64,000 bases of DNA, from positions 24,667,916 to 24,731,915 of the forward strand of contig JBBCBC010000017.1 of the NCBI GenBank assembly GCA_037126765.1, written 5' to 3'. Within the stretch, counting starts at the first letter, position 1. Every line of letters begins with the position of its first letter. The position numbers and the translations under genes are program-made. The stretch is from Stenogyne calaminthoides. Its lineage: Eukaryota > Streptophyta > Magnoliopsida > Lamiales > Lamiaceae. Positions 50,651 through 61,348 of the stretch are shown here, piece by piece. The notes below the pieces were generated by a model. It saw only the letters and a program-made list of their open reading frames with translations. It was not told the DNA's origin and ran no database searches.

Positions 50651-51037
50651 AGTGATATTTATAGTTGTTCTCATTAAATTTGATAGTGAAAGGCGGTCGG
50701 GTGATTTACGAATTTAAGTTATTTGATTCTTTTTGGATTCGAGGTAAGTAGAAATTCATCAGCAAATACAATGCATAAACCTATTATTCTGTGATTTATG
50801 TGTGTTTAGCTGGAAATACGTGGATATTACTCAGATTATGAGACTTGATTGTTGTTACATGATTATAGTAAACTGAACATGTTGGTTCAACAATGTGTGA
50901 ATCTTGGGAGAGATCTGGTGTTGCATTGCATAAAACGTATCATGCATGAACATACGAGTACGCCGAGATATGAGTGATCAGAAAGAGGCGAGGTGAGGTG
51001 TTTTGGCCACATTGTGGTCAGTGTATTGAGCTTACTC

Positions 51038-51232
51038 CGGCGTGTATCCGGAAGTTTTATTCTGGCGTGTATCCGAAAGTTTTATTCCGGCGTGTATCCA
51101 GAAGTTATATTCCGGCGTGTATCCGAAAGTTATATTCCAACGTGTATCCAGAAGTTTTTATTCTGGCATGTATCCGAAAGTTATTTCCGGCATGTATCCA
51201 GAAGTTTTATTCCGGCGTGTATTCGGGAAATT
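51038..51232 (+). repeat. 25-bp minisatellite, about 8 units
   Basis: Consensus unit GGCGTGTATCCGAAAGTTTT followed by ATTCC, varying mainly at the CC(G/A)(G/A)AAG core and T-run length. Because 25 is not a multiple of 3, the units appear in all frames as YSGVYPKV/FRRVSRS-like peptides; this should not be read as a protein. Confidence 0.92.
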
Positions 51233-51257
51233 GGGGCCCCCACCAAGTGATTATAAA

Positions 51258-51330
51258 TGAAGAGAGAGAGGGAGAGTGGGAGAGAGAGAGAGAGAGAGGG
51301 GGGGAGGGAGGGAGGGAGAGAGAGAGAGTT
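51258..51330 (+). repeat. (GA)n / GGGA purine tract
   Basis: Seventy-odd bases of almost pure purine on the plus strand, directly after the minisatellite. Confidence 0.9.
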
Positions 51331-51672
51331 TAGAGAGGATGTTGAAAGAAGTTTTTATCATGCATAATTTTTACTTACTGAGATTTATATGTCTCACCTA
51401 GTTTATGCATTGTAGGTAGTCATGAGATGTGGTGACGTGACAACCTTACTGGACAAGTTGTGGAGCTCTTGTAGGTTTTGAGTGGTGTGTACATAGATGA
51501 CGACCTATTGGCCATACTAGTGTCTTATTTTGCTTCCGTTGTTATATTTTGTCTCTGTTGGGATATGTGTTGTCTTGTGTCTTGTTATTGGGGCTTGTAC
51601 GTACTAGTGGGTGTTGGTTTGAAGTTTGATTGTGGGTTGTTAGGTGTTGGGTTGGAGTGTGATCGTGAATCG

Positions 51673-51674
<2 letters not shown>

Positions 51675-51719
<45 letters not shown>
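51675..51719. repeat. (AT)n microsatellite
   Basis: About 22 uninterrupted AT units. Confidence 0.95.
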
Positions 51720-51721
<2 letters not shown>

Positions 51722-51850
51722 TACCTAACATGTTATTTTGAGTGTGAAACGATGTTGATGTTATGTTGTTTAGGAAAAAAAAAAATTGTAGCAGGTTCTG
51801 AGATTGAATTTTATTTATATTTATATTAGTGTGGTTAAATAAGGGTGGTC

Positions 51851-53039
51851 GTGACACTCTAATTGGATTTGATTGGTTTAATTAACATAAAATCATTTAA
51901 TTTGATTGATTTGTCATTAATTCCCTTATATTTACAACCAAATATCGGTTCAATTCACCACATACTGCAGTATTCGAAGTTCTCGTAAAATTTGACCGGC
52001 TTGAACTGTGTGTATATTAAATATTAATTATTTAATTATTTAATTTTAGAGTATGTGTGGCCTTATGCTTTTCTAGAAGAATAATATTAATGTTACTCTT
52101 TTTGCTCTTATTCTATTGAGTTTTTAATAGTTTAATCATTTATCATCTACTTAGTTTTACTTATCTTGCTTCCTTACAAACTAATCTATATATTTCAAAA
52201 TATAAAGATTGTTTAATTTAAGGTGATGTCTTTTATGCACTAGGTGCATTGCGCAACTTAAGTGCATGTCTATGTGTAATCAAGTTGAATATTTAAATAC
52301 AACAAGTTAAATGTTTCTAAAATACACTTGAGTGACATGGTGAATATGGTGTGTATGTTTACGTATTTATTAAATTAAGCTCAAATAAGCCTATAATATA
52401 CGATGTTCATTGAGAAAAATATATTTAAATAAAAGGACTGAGAACTTTTTGCTTTAACTCTGACTTTGACTTCGCTATTAGCTACAGTGTGTACAGTTTT
52501 AACTTTTTTTTCTCACTATTAGCTATAAAATATACCATTATTATCTTTATTACCGGACTTCCGGCGAAGGGTCTCCGGGAGACGGCGCACCTCCCTGTGT
52601 GGGTGGTGTCGCCCGGATCTGAGCGAAAATGGTAAAACCCCAAATATGTGCCTAAACCCTAATTTTCTCAAACCCTAATTTCTGAAATTAAAGCCCTAAT
52701 TTTCGAAATGTTGCCCTAATTTTCATAATCTGAACCATGCTCTTGATACCATATTATGCTATATTCAAAAGACATAATGTAGGAGAATTTTCTATGTATT
52801 GAATTAGGTCAATAGTACATATATATATATACAAGTGAGTATTATCAATACCTTTACATGTTCAATCATCTTTTTTTTTTGCAGTCAATTATCGCGTGGC
52901 CCTACTCATCAATTTTTTTTATTTTACTTTTCCTTTTATCTTTTTATGTATATATTTACTTATTATTTGTTCTTTCCAATATTTATTATTTAATATTTTA
53001 GAGTATCAATTTAATTTTTTATTATTTAAAATTTTAAAT
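51851..53039. other. AT-rich spacer with a possible copia leader piece
   Basis: At 52739-52751 GCTCTTGATACCA is the reverse complement of a primer-binding-site-like TGGTATCAAGAGC. To its left lie repeated AAACCCTAATTTT stretches and a GC-rich segment (52555-52625), compatible with a minus-strand copia leader. No TG...CA LTR is evident to its right. Otherwise I see nothing. Confidence 0.3.
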
Positions 53040-53220
53040 ATTTTCTCTTTGCATTATTTTTTTCCCTCCATTTTTTAGTTTCTATTTCAATCCCAGTAAA
53101 TTTTTTGAATTTTAAATTAAAAAAAATGCTATTATATTAATTTTAAAAATTCATACTATACCTTCTCACATTAAATGCACAAAATATACATTAGAACAAT
53201 AAAATAAACATTATTTTTTT
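53040..53220. repeat. direct repeat, copy 1
   Basis: Shares CTCCATTTTTT, TTTCTATTTCAATC, TGCTATTATATTAATTTTAA and CCTTCTCACA-type blocks with 54598-54795 in the same order and orientation. The two copies flank the 53245-54597 element. Confidence 0.7.
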
Positions 53221-53244
53221 GAGTGAACGACTTTCCACTCCATT

Positions 53245-54597
53245 TGTTAGGGTAATGTTACTAAAAGGTCCAAACATATATTTTTAAGTACTAAGAGATG
53301 CAAAATGGACTATTAAAAGTCTTAACTACCCTTCCTTCCGACTTTTCAGAAACCCAATCCCCCTACTTGATTAGACGTTATTTTGTCTTCCCCATGCAAA
53401 ATAATTGATTCACTCAACCTCCCACACACCCCAAACAAAATTATTTCAGCTTGTATTTTTCACTGAGAGATATTCAAAACTCAAACACACAGCTTGTATG
53501 TATGAAGCAATAAAACAGATATGGAGAAATTACATACATTACAAAAATTATATACATTACTTGTTCGATAGTAAAATTTCAAAAAATTACAAAAATTAAA
53601 ATCTATAAAATTTCAAAATTACATATTTTCATCCTCGTACATGCACATATGCATCAAATTTATGAACAAGTTATCAAATAACATGAACATGTTCATCAAA
53701 ACATGAACTTGTTCATAAAAAAAAAACTAAAAAAAAATGGCGTAGAACCTCATCTTCATTTTCTTCCGGCTTCCACCAACAATGAACCCAGAAAAATCAA
53801 ACTTTCGGGACCTCAGATCCATCTTCATCTTCTGTTTTCATATGAAATTTCCAGAAGCAAAATGCTTAGTAATCTACAATCTGCAAACAAAACAAAAACA
53901 CAAAATCAAATCAAAAACAAAATTCAGACTCAATCAAAGAAATTTTCTTCCCCATTTTCAACGGGTATAAATTTCAGTAAAAATAGCACAAACCCCATCT
54001 CGAAGCTCAAAAAATCGAAGAAAAATTGCATAGTAGTGGGTATTACATGCGAAGTAAAGATGAGGAAGATTAAGACGACGTCGTCTTCGACGTTGTTGCC
54101 TCCCACCACCGACCCGCAGCCTCCCACCACCGATCTGCTACCCCTTTATCGGAAACGCCGCAAAAAGCCTAGATCTGCCACCATCTGCCGCCGTATCCGC
54201 CACCATCTATCGCCATCGCCGCCGTTAAATTAATACAAATCTTAGAACTTGGTTTCGGTCGGGCGCCGCCGCAGATGGTGTAGCGTCGGGGTCGTGGAGT
54301 CGAGGTTGTCTATGGTGGCGTCAAACTCGGTGGTGGTGGAGTGTGCTATAGGCGGCGGCCATTTTTCTGGGAGAGAGAAGATAAGAAAGTTGGGGAAAGT
54401 GATGAAGAAGAGGTGGGTGGGTTGGGAAAGTGATAAAGAAGATGTGGGTCGGTTGTTTGTATTATAGAAGAGAGAGGAGAGGAGTGAGAGACCAAAAGGG
54501 TATTATAGAGTTTTTATCATTGATTTTGCACCTACGAGTACTTTAATTTTTATTTTGGACCTAATAGGACTCTTATAGCCCATTTTGGATCTCATAA
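53245..54597. mobile_element. non-autonomous element with ~80-bp imperfect TIRs
   Basis: The left end (ACTAAAAGGTCCAAACATAT, then AAGTACTAAGAGATGCAAAA) matches the reverse complement of the right end (CCTATTAGGTCCAAAATAAA, then AAAGTACTCGTAGGTGCAAA), followed by CTACCCTTCC versus ATACCCTTTTGG. Inside are a 176-codon plus-strand frame (53703-54233) and GC-rich stretches of CCGCC/CACCA triplets (54070-54360). The frame is low-complexity (Lys, Ser, Thr, Pro) and unlike any protein I know. It could be a captured promoter and first exon. Confidence 0.5.
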
Positions 54598-54795
54598 TCT
54601 TTATTTCTATTTTTTTTTCTCCATTTTTTTAATTTCTATTTCAATCACCCAAATTTTTTTAGAATTTTAAATTTATCAAAAATGCTATTATATTAATTTT
54701 AACAAATTCGTATTATATCTTCTCACAATAAAATGTATACTCAAATAATAAATGCACACTCGAAATATGTATACCCGAACAATAAAATATACACT
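54598..54795. repeat. direct repeat, copy 2
   Basis: Second copy of the 53040-53220 sequence, extending to GAACAATAAAATATACACTC (compare GAACAATAAAATAAACATT in copy 1). Confidence 0.7.
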
Positions 54796-54971
54796 CGCTC
54801 AATAATTATGCTACATAAGCATTCCCTAATTTTTTATTTAAAGATAATCAAAATTAAAATTGGCTAGGTTTTGTATGCACCCGGGTGTACTGTATACTCA
54901 TAGTGTATTTATAAGCGTGCAATTTGTTATTTTGAAAAATGCGAATTATTTACACAGAAAAGTGCAATTGT

Positions 54972-57900
54972 CACTATGCCAAAAACGCTGATAGATAGCG
55001 GTTTTTAACTGCTATTAAAATAGATAAAAAAAACCGCTATAAAACATGGTGATATTAAAAATGATGCTACAATAGCGGTTTTTGACCGCCGTCGTATCCC
55101 AAAAAACCGATACTGTAGGTTTATAATCATTAACCTCATAACACATACGAGAGCAGTTTTGCACCACCTATTACAGCAGTTAATAACCGTCATCGTAAGT
55201 ACCTACAAAAGCGGTTAATAACTGCTATCTTTCAACACACCTTTCAAATTTTGCAATTTATAACCGCAGTTATGTAACCCTTTTTAACAGCGGTTGAATG
55301 AATTCCCTTTTTTTATTTAAATCTTTAAATAATAATTTACAAATTTAATTTAAAATAACAAGAAAATTTTCATAAAATCAATAAATCCAAAAATTCACTA
55401 TAGTACCAACCAATCATCACAATACTGTTCAAATGCATTACAACATCCATATAAAATCAACCATTACATAAAAGATGTTGCATCCAAAATATAATAAACA
55501 TTAACATATCAAAGATGATGTCATTTCAACCGTCAAAATTAGATCACCGCATCTCGGTACATCCTTTCATTTTTCAGAAATCTTCTTCTTTCATTAAGAT
55601 TTATTTCCGCTTGTGTAATAAACTAAAACCAAGAACAATGTAAGCAAAATGAATCTAAAAATAGCTAATGTACAAATAGATGTAAATAATTTGAGTCATG
55701 AAATAATGTTAAAACATTTTCAAATTACAATTAAAGACTCATAAGTGAAAGGCAGCATCCAAAATTTTCTATCTTGTAAATCTACAAAAGGATTATTAAG
55801 AAGAACACCAACCAAAATACTAACTTACTGACAACCTTAAATTATATGCCAACATAAATAATGTATGATAAGATGAAATAACTAAAAATGGGTGTTTAAA
55901 AACAACCTTTACATAGCATATTTTCTGCCCATGCCTAGTACCTACTAGAAAAATACTCACTTCACAACCTGCATATATTTTTCAAATAGAGGAACTGTAG
56001 GAACAGAGTTCCATAGATATGTATAATTTTGAAGAATATATCCTGCACATCAATCTCAATATTTACCCTCTTTTTTTTTTTATCATGTTTCTGTTTAGTT
56101 GGCCAACACTCTAATCCATGAAACATAGATGGTTTTATGTTGTTTCTAAAAAATTCTAGTAAAAAATTTCAACTAACAGAAGATTTATCCATTTCTTCAA
56201 ACCAGTAGATTGATTCTTGTACATAACATCTTCATTAGTTTCCCCATTTTCTTTGATGCTAAATCCTGGTTACTTTAAATTTTTTTGATGTTAATTCAGG
56301 CCACCCTATTTTCATACTAATTATCCTATTGTTACTTCTACTTAATTCTACGCCATATTCAATTTAAATGACTAATATACATTGGATAATGCAAATGAAT
56401 ACTTATGCAATCAAGTTTGTTACTAATTGTCAAAAATATAGATAATTAAATCAAGAAAATTATACCCCAAAAAATTATCTAAATATATGGGAATACAAAA
56501 ATCTGATAAAATCATAAACAATATTCTTACTGGAAATGTATCAGCATAATAGTCAAGAGGGACATGCAAATACCCAATACAGAGTCCATGTGGCAACGAC
56601 AAAACCAGCAAGTAAATCAAAGCACCTGAACCCTACAGGAAATAGTATTAATGAGATTCTCAGGTAAAAATTCAACTGTATAATGATTTTTCAAGTGCAA
56701 TAAACAATCAGCCTGAAGAACATAGTGCAATACCATGACCTACTTAAATGGCATTAGACCTACTTCAAGTGATGGCGTTAAGATTATGAGTATCGTTGTA
56801 AAAAATTGAGATTGGGTCCTTCGAAGCGTTAATATATCAAATTTCAATGACAAACAAAAAATAGTTGAACTTGCACTATTTTGGAAAATGTAAAGTCATA
56901 GTTTACCTGTTAACTACTCGCTTCTTAGGCTTTTGTAGAGAAAATACTAGCTGAGATCCTTTTCTCTTTAATCATAAGGGCACAAATAATCTCAAATAGA
57001 TCTGAATTACTTGTTTACTAGAAGGTATTTGGAACAAAATCTTTTTATTTATTTTTATTAAAAAAAAACTACATACATATATAATGCTAGTTGTGTGCAT
57101 GGATATTATATGAAAATGATGTATCCTTCATATTTATAACTATTGGTGCACATTCATATCCATGTGTACTGCATGAGTGGTGATGCATGTAAAGAAGGAG
57201 GACTAGATGCTACAGATTTGCACCATCTTATCTACTCTTACTCTATTTTAATGTACTAGGAGTTACATTATAGTCTTGATGATCTTATCTTATGTTGTGG
57301 AAATCTGTTTAAAGACACAAACAAGCAAGTTCTATCAATCACAAATATTTTCTTCTATGACAAAGAAAAATGGAATAAAGAACAAGCACATCGGTGGTTT
57401 GACTAGATACCAAATTCCAAATTATAAGTTATATAGAAGGTAATATTCTTTTTCACTTTCTTAGTTTCCATTTAACTTAGTAAAACATGAGTTGCCATTA
57501 TAAATTATAAAAATATCATACTAGAGACTTTCAGCAACTAAGCTTATCTAGCTCTAAACAGTTGTGTAGATTGTTGATTTTTGCACAAAAGATTATACCA
57601 TTTATGTAAGCCTCTATCACTACAGCCATAATTTTGCAGTATATTTTGCAATTAATGGTACTAACAAAAATCAAATTAAATATCCCAACACATACTAAAG
57701 CAGTACAACATATGCATCTCAGAAATTTCAAAACCCATTACCCTTCAGATGTGACCAACTTGAATAATACTGTCTGGAAGTCCATGGGAATCACAGTTCC
57801 AGTCTCCCTCTGGAACGTCTTCAACCTAACCTCAGAAGCCTGAAGAGGTCGAGAAGAAAAGGGAAGTTTATCATGGCTGAATTAAAATACAGAACTAAAC

Positions 57901-58154
57901 ATGTATAAGGCTGCAAACGATTTCTTTTCTACCTCCCTACATCCCTCCTCTACTAAAAAATTATTAACTATTGTTTAAATTAAATTGGGAATGCATAAAA
58001 AAATTAGGGCTTACATGGGAGAAAGAAGGTTGAGGACTTGTGAACGACGTACGATGGACTGGTGGACGCTGGACGACGGACTGACGAACGTTGGACGATG
58101 GACTTGTCGATGTCAAAATGACAATTGAACGATTGGAACAAAAAATTGCCAGTG
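54972..58154 (-). mobile_element. 3.2-kb CACTA element with AGCGGTT subterminal repeats
   Basis: Starts CACTATGCCAAAAACGCTGA, followed by repeated (A)GCGGTT(A/T) motifs in both orientations from 54998 to 55295, the hallmark of CACTA subterminal arrays. The other end is taken as ATTGCCAGTG because it gives a matching 3-bp duplication TGT (54969-54971, 58155-58157), but the terminal bases are CACTG rather than CACTA and the right end lacks an equally clear array. No transposase is recognised. Exon-like segments on the minus strand suggest cargo. Confidence 0.7.
55540..57843 (-). pseudogene. exon-like segments inside the CACTA element
   Basis: Three segments look like exons of one minus-strand gene. 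57843-57776 follows a strong polypyrimidine tract (CTTTTCTTCTCGACCTCTTCAG) and encodes ASEVRLKTFQRETGTVIPMD. 56637-56543 lies between CTGTAG and GTAAGA and encodes LLVLSLPHGLCIGYLHVPLD, partly hydrophobic. 55612-55540 encodes EINLNERRRFLKNERMYRD, then a stop. I do not recognise the product. The segments may be captured host exons (Pack-CACTA) or part of an unfamiliar element-encoded protein; lengths are too short to decide. Confidence 0.3.
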
Positions 58155-58290
58155 TGTTAATATGGGAACATAGTCGCATGCTTCTGTTTGTAATAGTTGT
58201 ACTTTTTTGTTTTGTATAGTCGCACGCTTCTATTTTGTATAGTTGCACGTTTCTAAAATGCACTATGAGTACACGGTGCATCCGAATGCA

Positions 58291-58667
58291 CATAAGACCC
58301 ACTCATTAATAATTTCAAAATTTTCAATTTTTTATTACTAATACATACTTATTACATACAAAAAATGGGTGACAATTAATAATTACAATTTACTCAATCA
58401 AAAAATGTATGATAGCTCAATACAATGTACAATTGCTCAAATATAATGTACATGCTCTCAATAAATTATAATGTACAATCGCTCAATATAATGTACACAC
58501 TCTCAACAAATGTACACTCGCTTCAATTGTCCGGTCCCACTTATTGAAATCCCTTTAGATCGCATTATAGTGCTGGAAAAAAAATCAAGAAGAAAATTAT
58601 TATACTGCAATAGTAGAGAAACCAAGTGCTAAATAAAGTGTTATGATGCACGATCTGATAACTATTA
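58291..58667. other. AT-rich spacer with short tandem repeat
   Basis: From about 58385 to 58525 variants of AATGTACAATCGCTCAATAT recur six or more times at 20-22-bp spacing. Similar words (AATATACACTCGCTCAATAA) occur at 54788-54815, left of the split MITE, so the array belonged to the pre-insertion sequence. Confidence 0.6.
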
Positions 58668-58862
58668 CTCTCTCCGTCTCGGAAGACTCTGCGCCAACTT
58701 TTTGGTGCAGAAATTAAGAAAAATTGTTTTATGGGGAATAGTAAGTGTGTATGAGGGTAATAAGTGTGTATTGTAAGAGTAATAAGTGTCCATTTTTTGG
58801 TGTGCAAAGTTTTATAAGACAAACCAAAAATGAAAGTGTGTTGTTTTCCTGAAGCGGAGGAG
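58668..58862. mobile_element. degenerate Stowaway MITE, 195 bp
   Basis: CTCTCTCCGTCTCGG at the left, CGGAGGAG at the right, flanked by TA (58666-58667, 58863-58864). The TIR is shorter and more diverged than at 46842, so it is an older insertion. Confidence 0.7.
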
Positions 58863-59035
58863 TAACAATTTCAACATCAATTCTTGAAATTCTTGAACCG
58901 GTCCATAAAGTACCAGTACACCACATTATTATTTCAGGCTGGCATCTTTGCTTTTCCTTCAATTTTAAAACCTTATGCCTGGACGAGAATTACCCGCCTT
59001 AATTAATTATTAAATCTTCTAAAAAAAAAAAAATA

Positions 59036-59346
59036 CTCCCTTCATCCCAATTTTAACTGCATTCTTTTCATTTTGGACGTCTCAATCTTAACTGCACATT
59101 TCTTTAAATGGAAATACTCACTTTAACTCACATCCTTTAAACACTCACTAATTTACCATATGTCACTCTCTCACACCTTCAACACTTTATCACTTTATCA
59201 TCTTTAATAAATATTATTCTACTCTTCTATAAAGTTGAATTCTCCTTTCTACCCCCAACAATTTATCACATAAAATATTAATAAATAACTATTTCTTAAA
59301 CTCCAAGCACACAGTAAACCACCAGATAAGATTGGGACGGAGGGAG
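59036..59346. mobile_element. Stowaway MITE, 311 bp
   Basis: CTCCCTTCATCCCAATTTTA at the left and AAGATTGGGACGGAGGGAG at the right, with TA duplications at 59034-59035 and 59347-59348. It is non-coding. Confidence 0.85.
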
Positions 59347-59556
59347 TAATAATTATCAATTTGCTCTCATTCTCTCTTTGCTTCTCACTCTCACTTTCTC
59401 TATCTAAAAACATAAAAAAGTTAAAGAAAAGAAGAATAACAAAGAAGAAGAAGACAAAACATCTCTACTTTGGTATTTTCATCAGATCCACCTGACCACC
59501 CCTGACCTCTGTTCTCTCTCTGATCTCATGCCACGCGCTCTCTTCCTCAATATACA

Positions 59557-59823
59557 CTAACAGGCAGTTTGTAAGAAATTCATCTTCCCTTCTGTTTGAA
59601 GTGTTGTCTTGACTAAGTTCATAGCAGAAAATGTTCGCTTCGTAGTAGCTGTAGAAACTGGAAGTGTGAGAACAAGTGTTACTAATCTAAACAACAACGG
59701 ATAGTGATTTGATCTCCTAGCCTTCACCAACCATTGACATAAATCAAAAATTGTTGTCAATGCCTCAAAATCTGGAAGTTTTCGCGCTTGATCCAAATGC
59801 CTCAAAAAATTTGAGTGTCGCAC
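59557..59823 (-). pseudogene. hAT transposase C-terminal fragment (ZMYM1/TTF-type)
   Basis: A single open frame contains DFEALTTIFDLCQWLVKARR, then LVTLVLTLPVSTATTKRTFS and AMNLVKTTLQTEGKMNFLQ. The LPVSTAT.ERTFSAMN..KT.L pattern is the hAT dimerisation domain of plant 'zinc finger MYM-type protein 1-like' transposases. The upstream part would lie to the right but is cut off by the CACTA element that starts at 59831. A 3' fragment only; a non-functional relic. Confidence 0.8.
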
Positions 59824-60574
59824 TAAAACTCACTACAAAAAAAAACGGGGTGTATTGACGGTTTTGGTGACGGTTTTCTAACCATCGAGAAATCGAGGGT
59901 CGCTAACATTTAGCTACGGTTATTACAACTCCATCGCTAATTAGCGACGGCTTAGTACTGTTGCAACATAGCGACGGTTTTGGCGAAGGGCGTCTAGGTC
60001 TGGACCCGGGTTAGAATAATTGTCGCTAAACCGTCACTACACCATCGACAACATAGCGATGGTTTAGTGACGATTAACTTACGTCGCTATTAGCGACCGC
60101 TATTTTTCGTCGCTATATCCGTCGCTAAATCGTGAATTTTCGAAAAAAAATATGGCTCACGGTGGTTCGAACCTGGGCCCGAAAGGCGCCCGGGTGGGCA
60201 CCGAACCACCCGAGCCTCGGACCATCTCAAACCCAATCACCAAGCATCTCATATATAAGTCACCAAGCCTCCCAATTAAATGAGGCAATTATTCGCTCCC
60301 ATGGGGGACCGAACACGGGACCTTGAGCGGAGATCAATTCCACTCGGGCACTTGCTTTCTTGCGTTTACTTAATGAAATTAATTCTATATGTCCTAAAAT
60401 TTGTTTTATTTACAATTTTTTTTTAAATTTTTTATTTCAATTATCTTATTTATTAATTCAATCACATTTTTATATATTAATTTTTTTATATAAATAAAAA
60501 TTAAAATTAAAAATTATATTATATTATATTATATTAAAATTATAGTTTTTACTTATTTTTTAAAAAAAGTACTG

Positions 60575-61218
60575 TCTTTCTTTTAAACCTGTAATAATTT
60601 TTCATCTAAACAAGTAATACTTTTCTATCTAAATAAATAATATTTTTCTATTTAAACAAGTAATACCATTTCATCTAAGCAAGTAATACTTTTCTTTAAA
60701 CAAGTTATACTTTTCTATCTAAACAAGTAATACTTTTCTATTTAAACAAGTAATACTTTTACATCTAAACAAGTAATACTTTTCTTTAAACAAGTTATAT
60801 TTTTCTATCTAAACAAGTAATATTTTTTTATTTAAACAAGTAATACTTTTCTTTAAACAAGTTATTTTTTTATTTAAACAAGTAATACTTTTCTTTAAGC
60901 AAGTTATACTTTTCTTTAAACAAGTAATACTTTTACATCTAATCAAGTAATACTTTTCTTTAAACAAGTTATACTTTTCTATCTAAACAAGTAATACTTT
61001 TCTATTTAAACAAGTAACACTTTTACATCTAAACAAGTAATAATTTTCTTTAAACAAGTTATACTTTTTTCTATCTAAACAAGTAATACTTTTCTATTTA
61101 AACAAGTAATACTTTTCTATTTAAACAAGTAATACTTTTTCATCTAAACAAGTAATAATTTTCTTTAAACAAGTTATACTTTTCTACCTAAACAAGTAAT
61201 ATTTTTCTATTTAAACGA
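60575..61218. repeat. minisatellite of 21-23-bp units, ~640 bp
   Basis: Two alternating unit types, TAAACAAGTAATACTTTTCT and TAAACAAGTTATACTTTTCT, with ATCT or ATTT variants, about 28 units without regular spacers. It lies between the CACTA end and the 3' end of the transposase gene. Units are diverged but ordered in recurring blocks of three or four, suggesting block-wise duplication. Confidence 0.92.
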
Positions 61219-61348
61219 TAAATAAACGATAGAACAAAAATATAAACGATATTAACATTATACATACATAAACAAGTAAATTGTTCACAATAAATAATTA
61301 AAAAAAAGTGTCGCCTCATGAATAATCATAAAAAAAAAAACAGAGCTT

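Larger units (their letters stand above)
50656..51850 (+). other. possible gypsy-type LTR remnant with minisatellite
   Basis: The text TTTTTACTTACTGAGATTTA and GTTTATGCATTGTAG|GTAG, with an earlier GAGGTAAGTAG, resembles the leader and splice-like signals in some plant Ty3-gypsy LTRs. It contains the 25-bp minisatellite, a GA-rich tract (51258-51330) and an AT microsatellite. Open frames across the minisatellite are repeat artefacts. The family assignment is weak. Confidence 0.3.
54876..58290. mobile_element. small long-TIR MITE split by a CACTA element
   Basis: Left TGCACCCGGGTGTACTGTAT, then ACTCATAGTGTATTTATAAG, pairs with reverse-complemented right TGCATTCGGATGCACCGTGT, then ACTCATAGTGCATTTTAGAA. 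The TIR of about 60 bp is imperfect. Without the 3.2-kb insert the element is about 230 bp. The superfamily is unclear because no target duplication is evident. Confidence 0.65.

Noticed and set aside
50974..51333. 119-codon frame with repeated YSGVYPKV-like peptides
   Set aside because: Translation of the 25-bp minisatellite and GA tract; all three frames give similar repeats, so there is no evidence of coding.
60150..60200. GGTTCGAACC resembling a tRNA B box
   Set aside because: No A box at the right distance and no cloverleaf; the palindrome belongs to a GC-rich CACTA subterminal segment.
60575..61218. Regular 21-23-bp repeats that superficially resemble a CRISPR array
   Set aside because: The repeats are head-to-tail with no unique spacers, diverged, and inside a plant CACTA element; it is a minisatellite.
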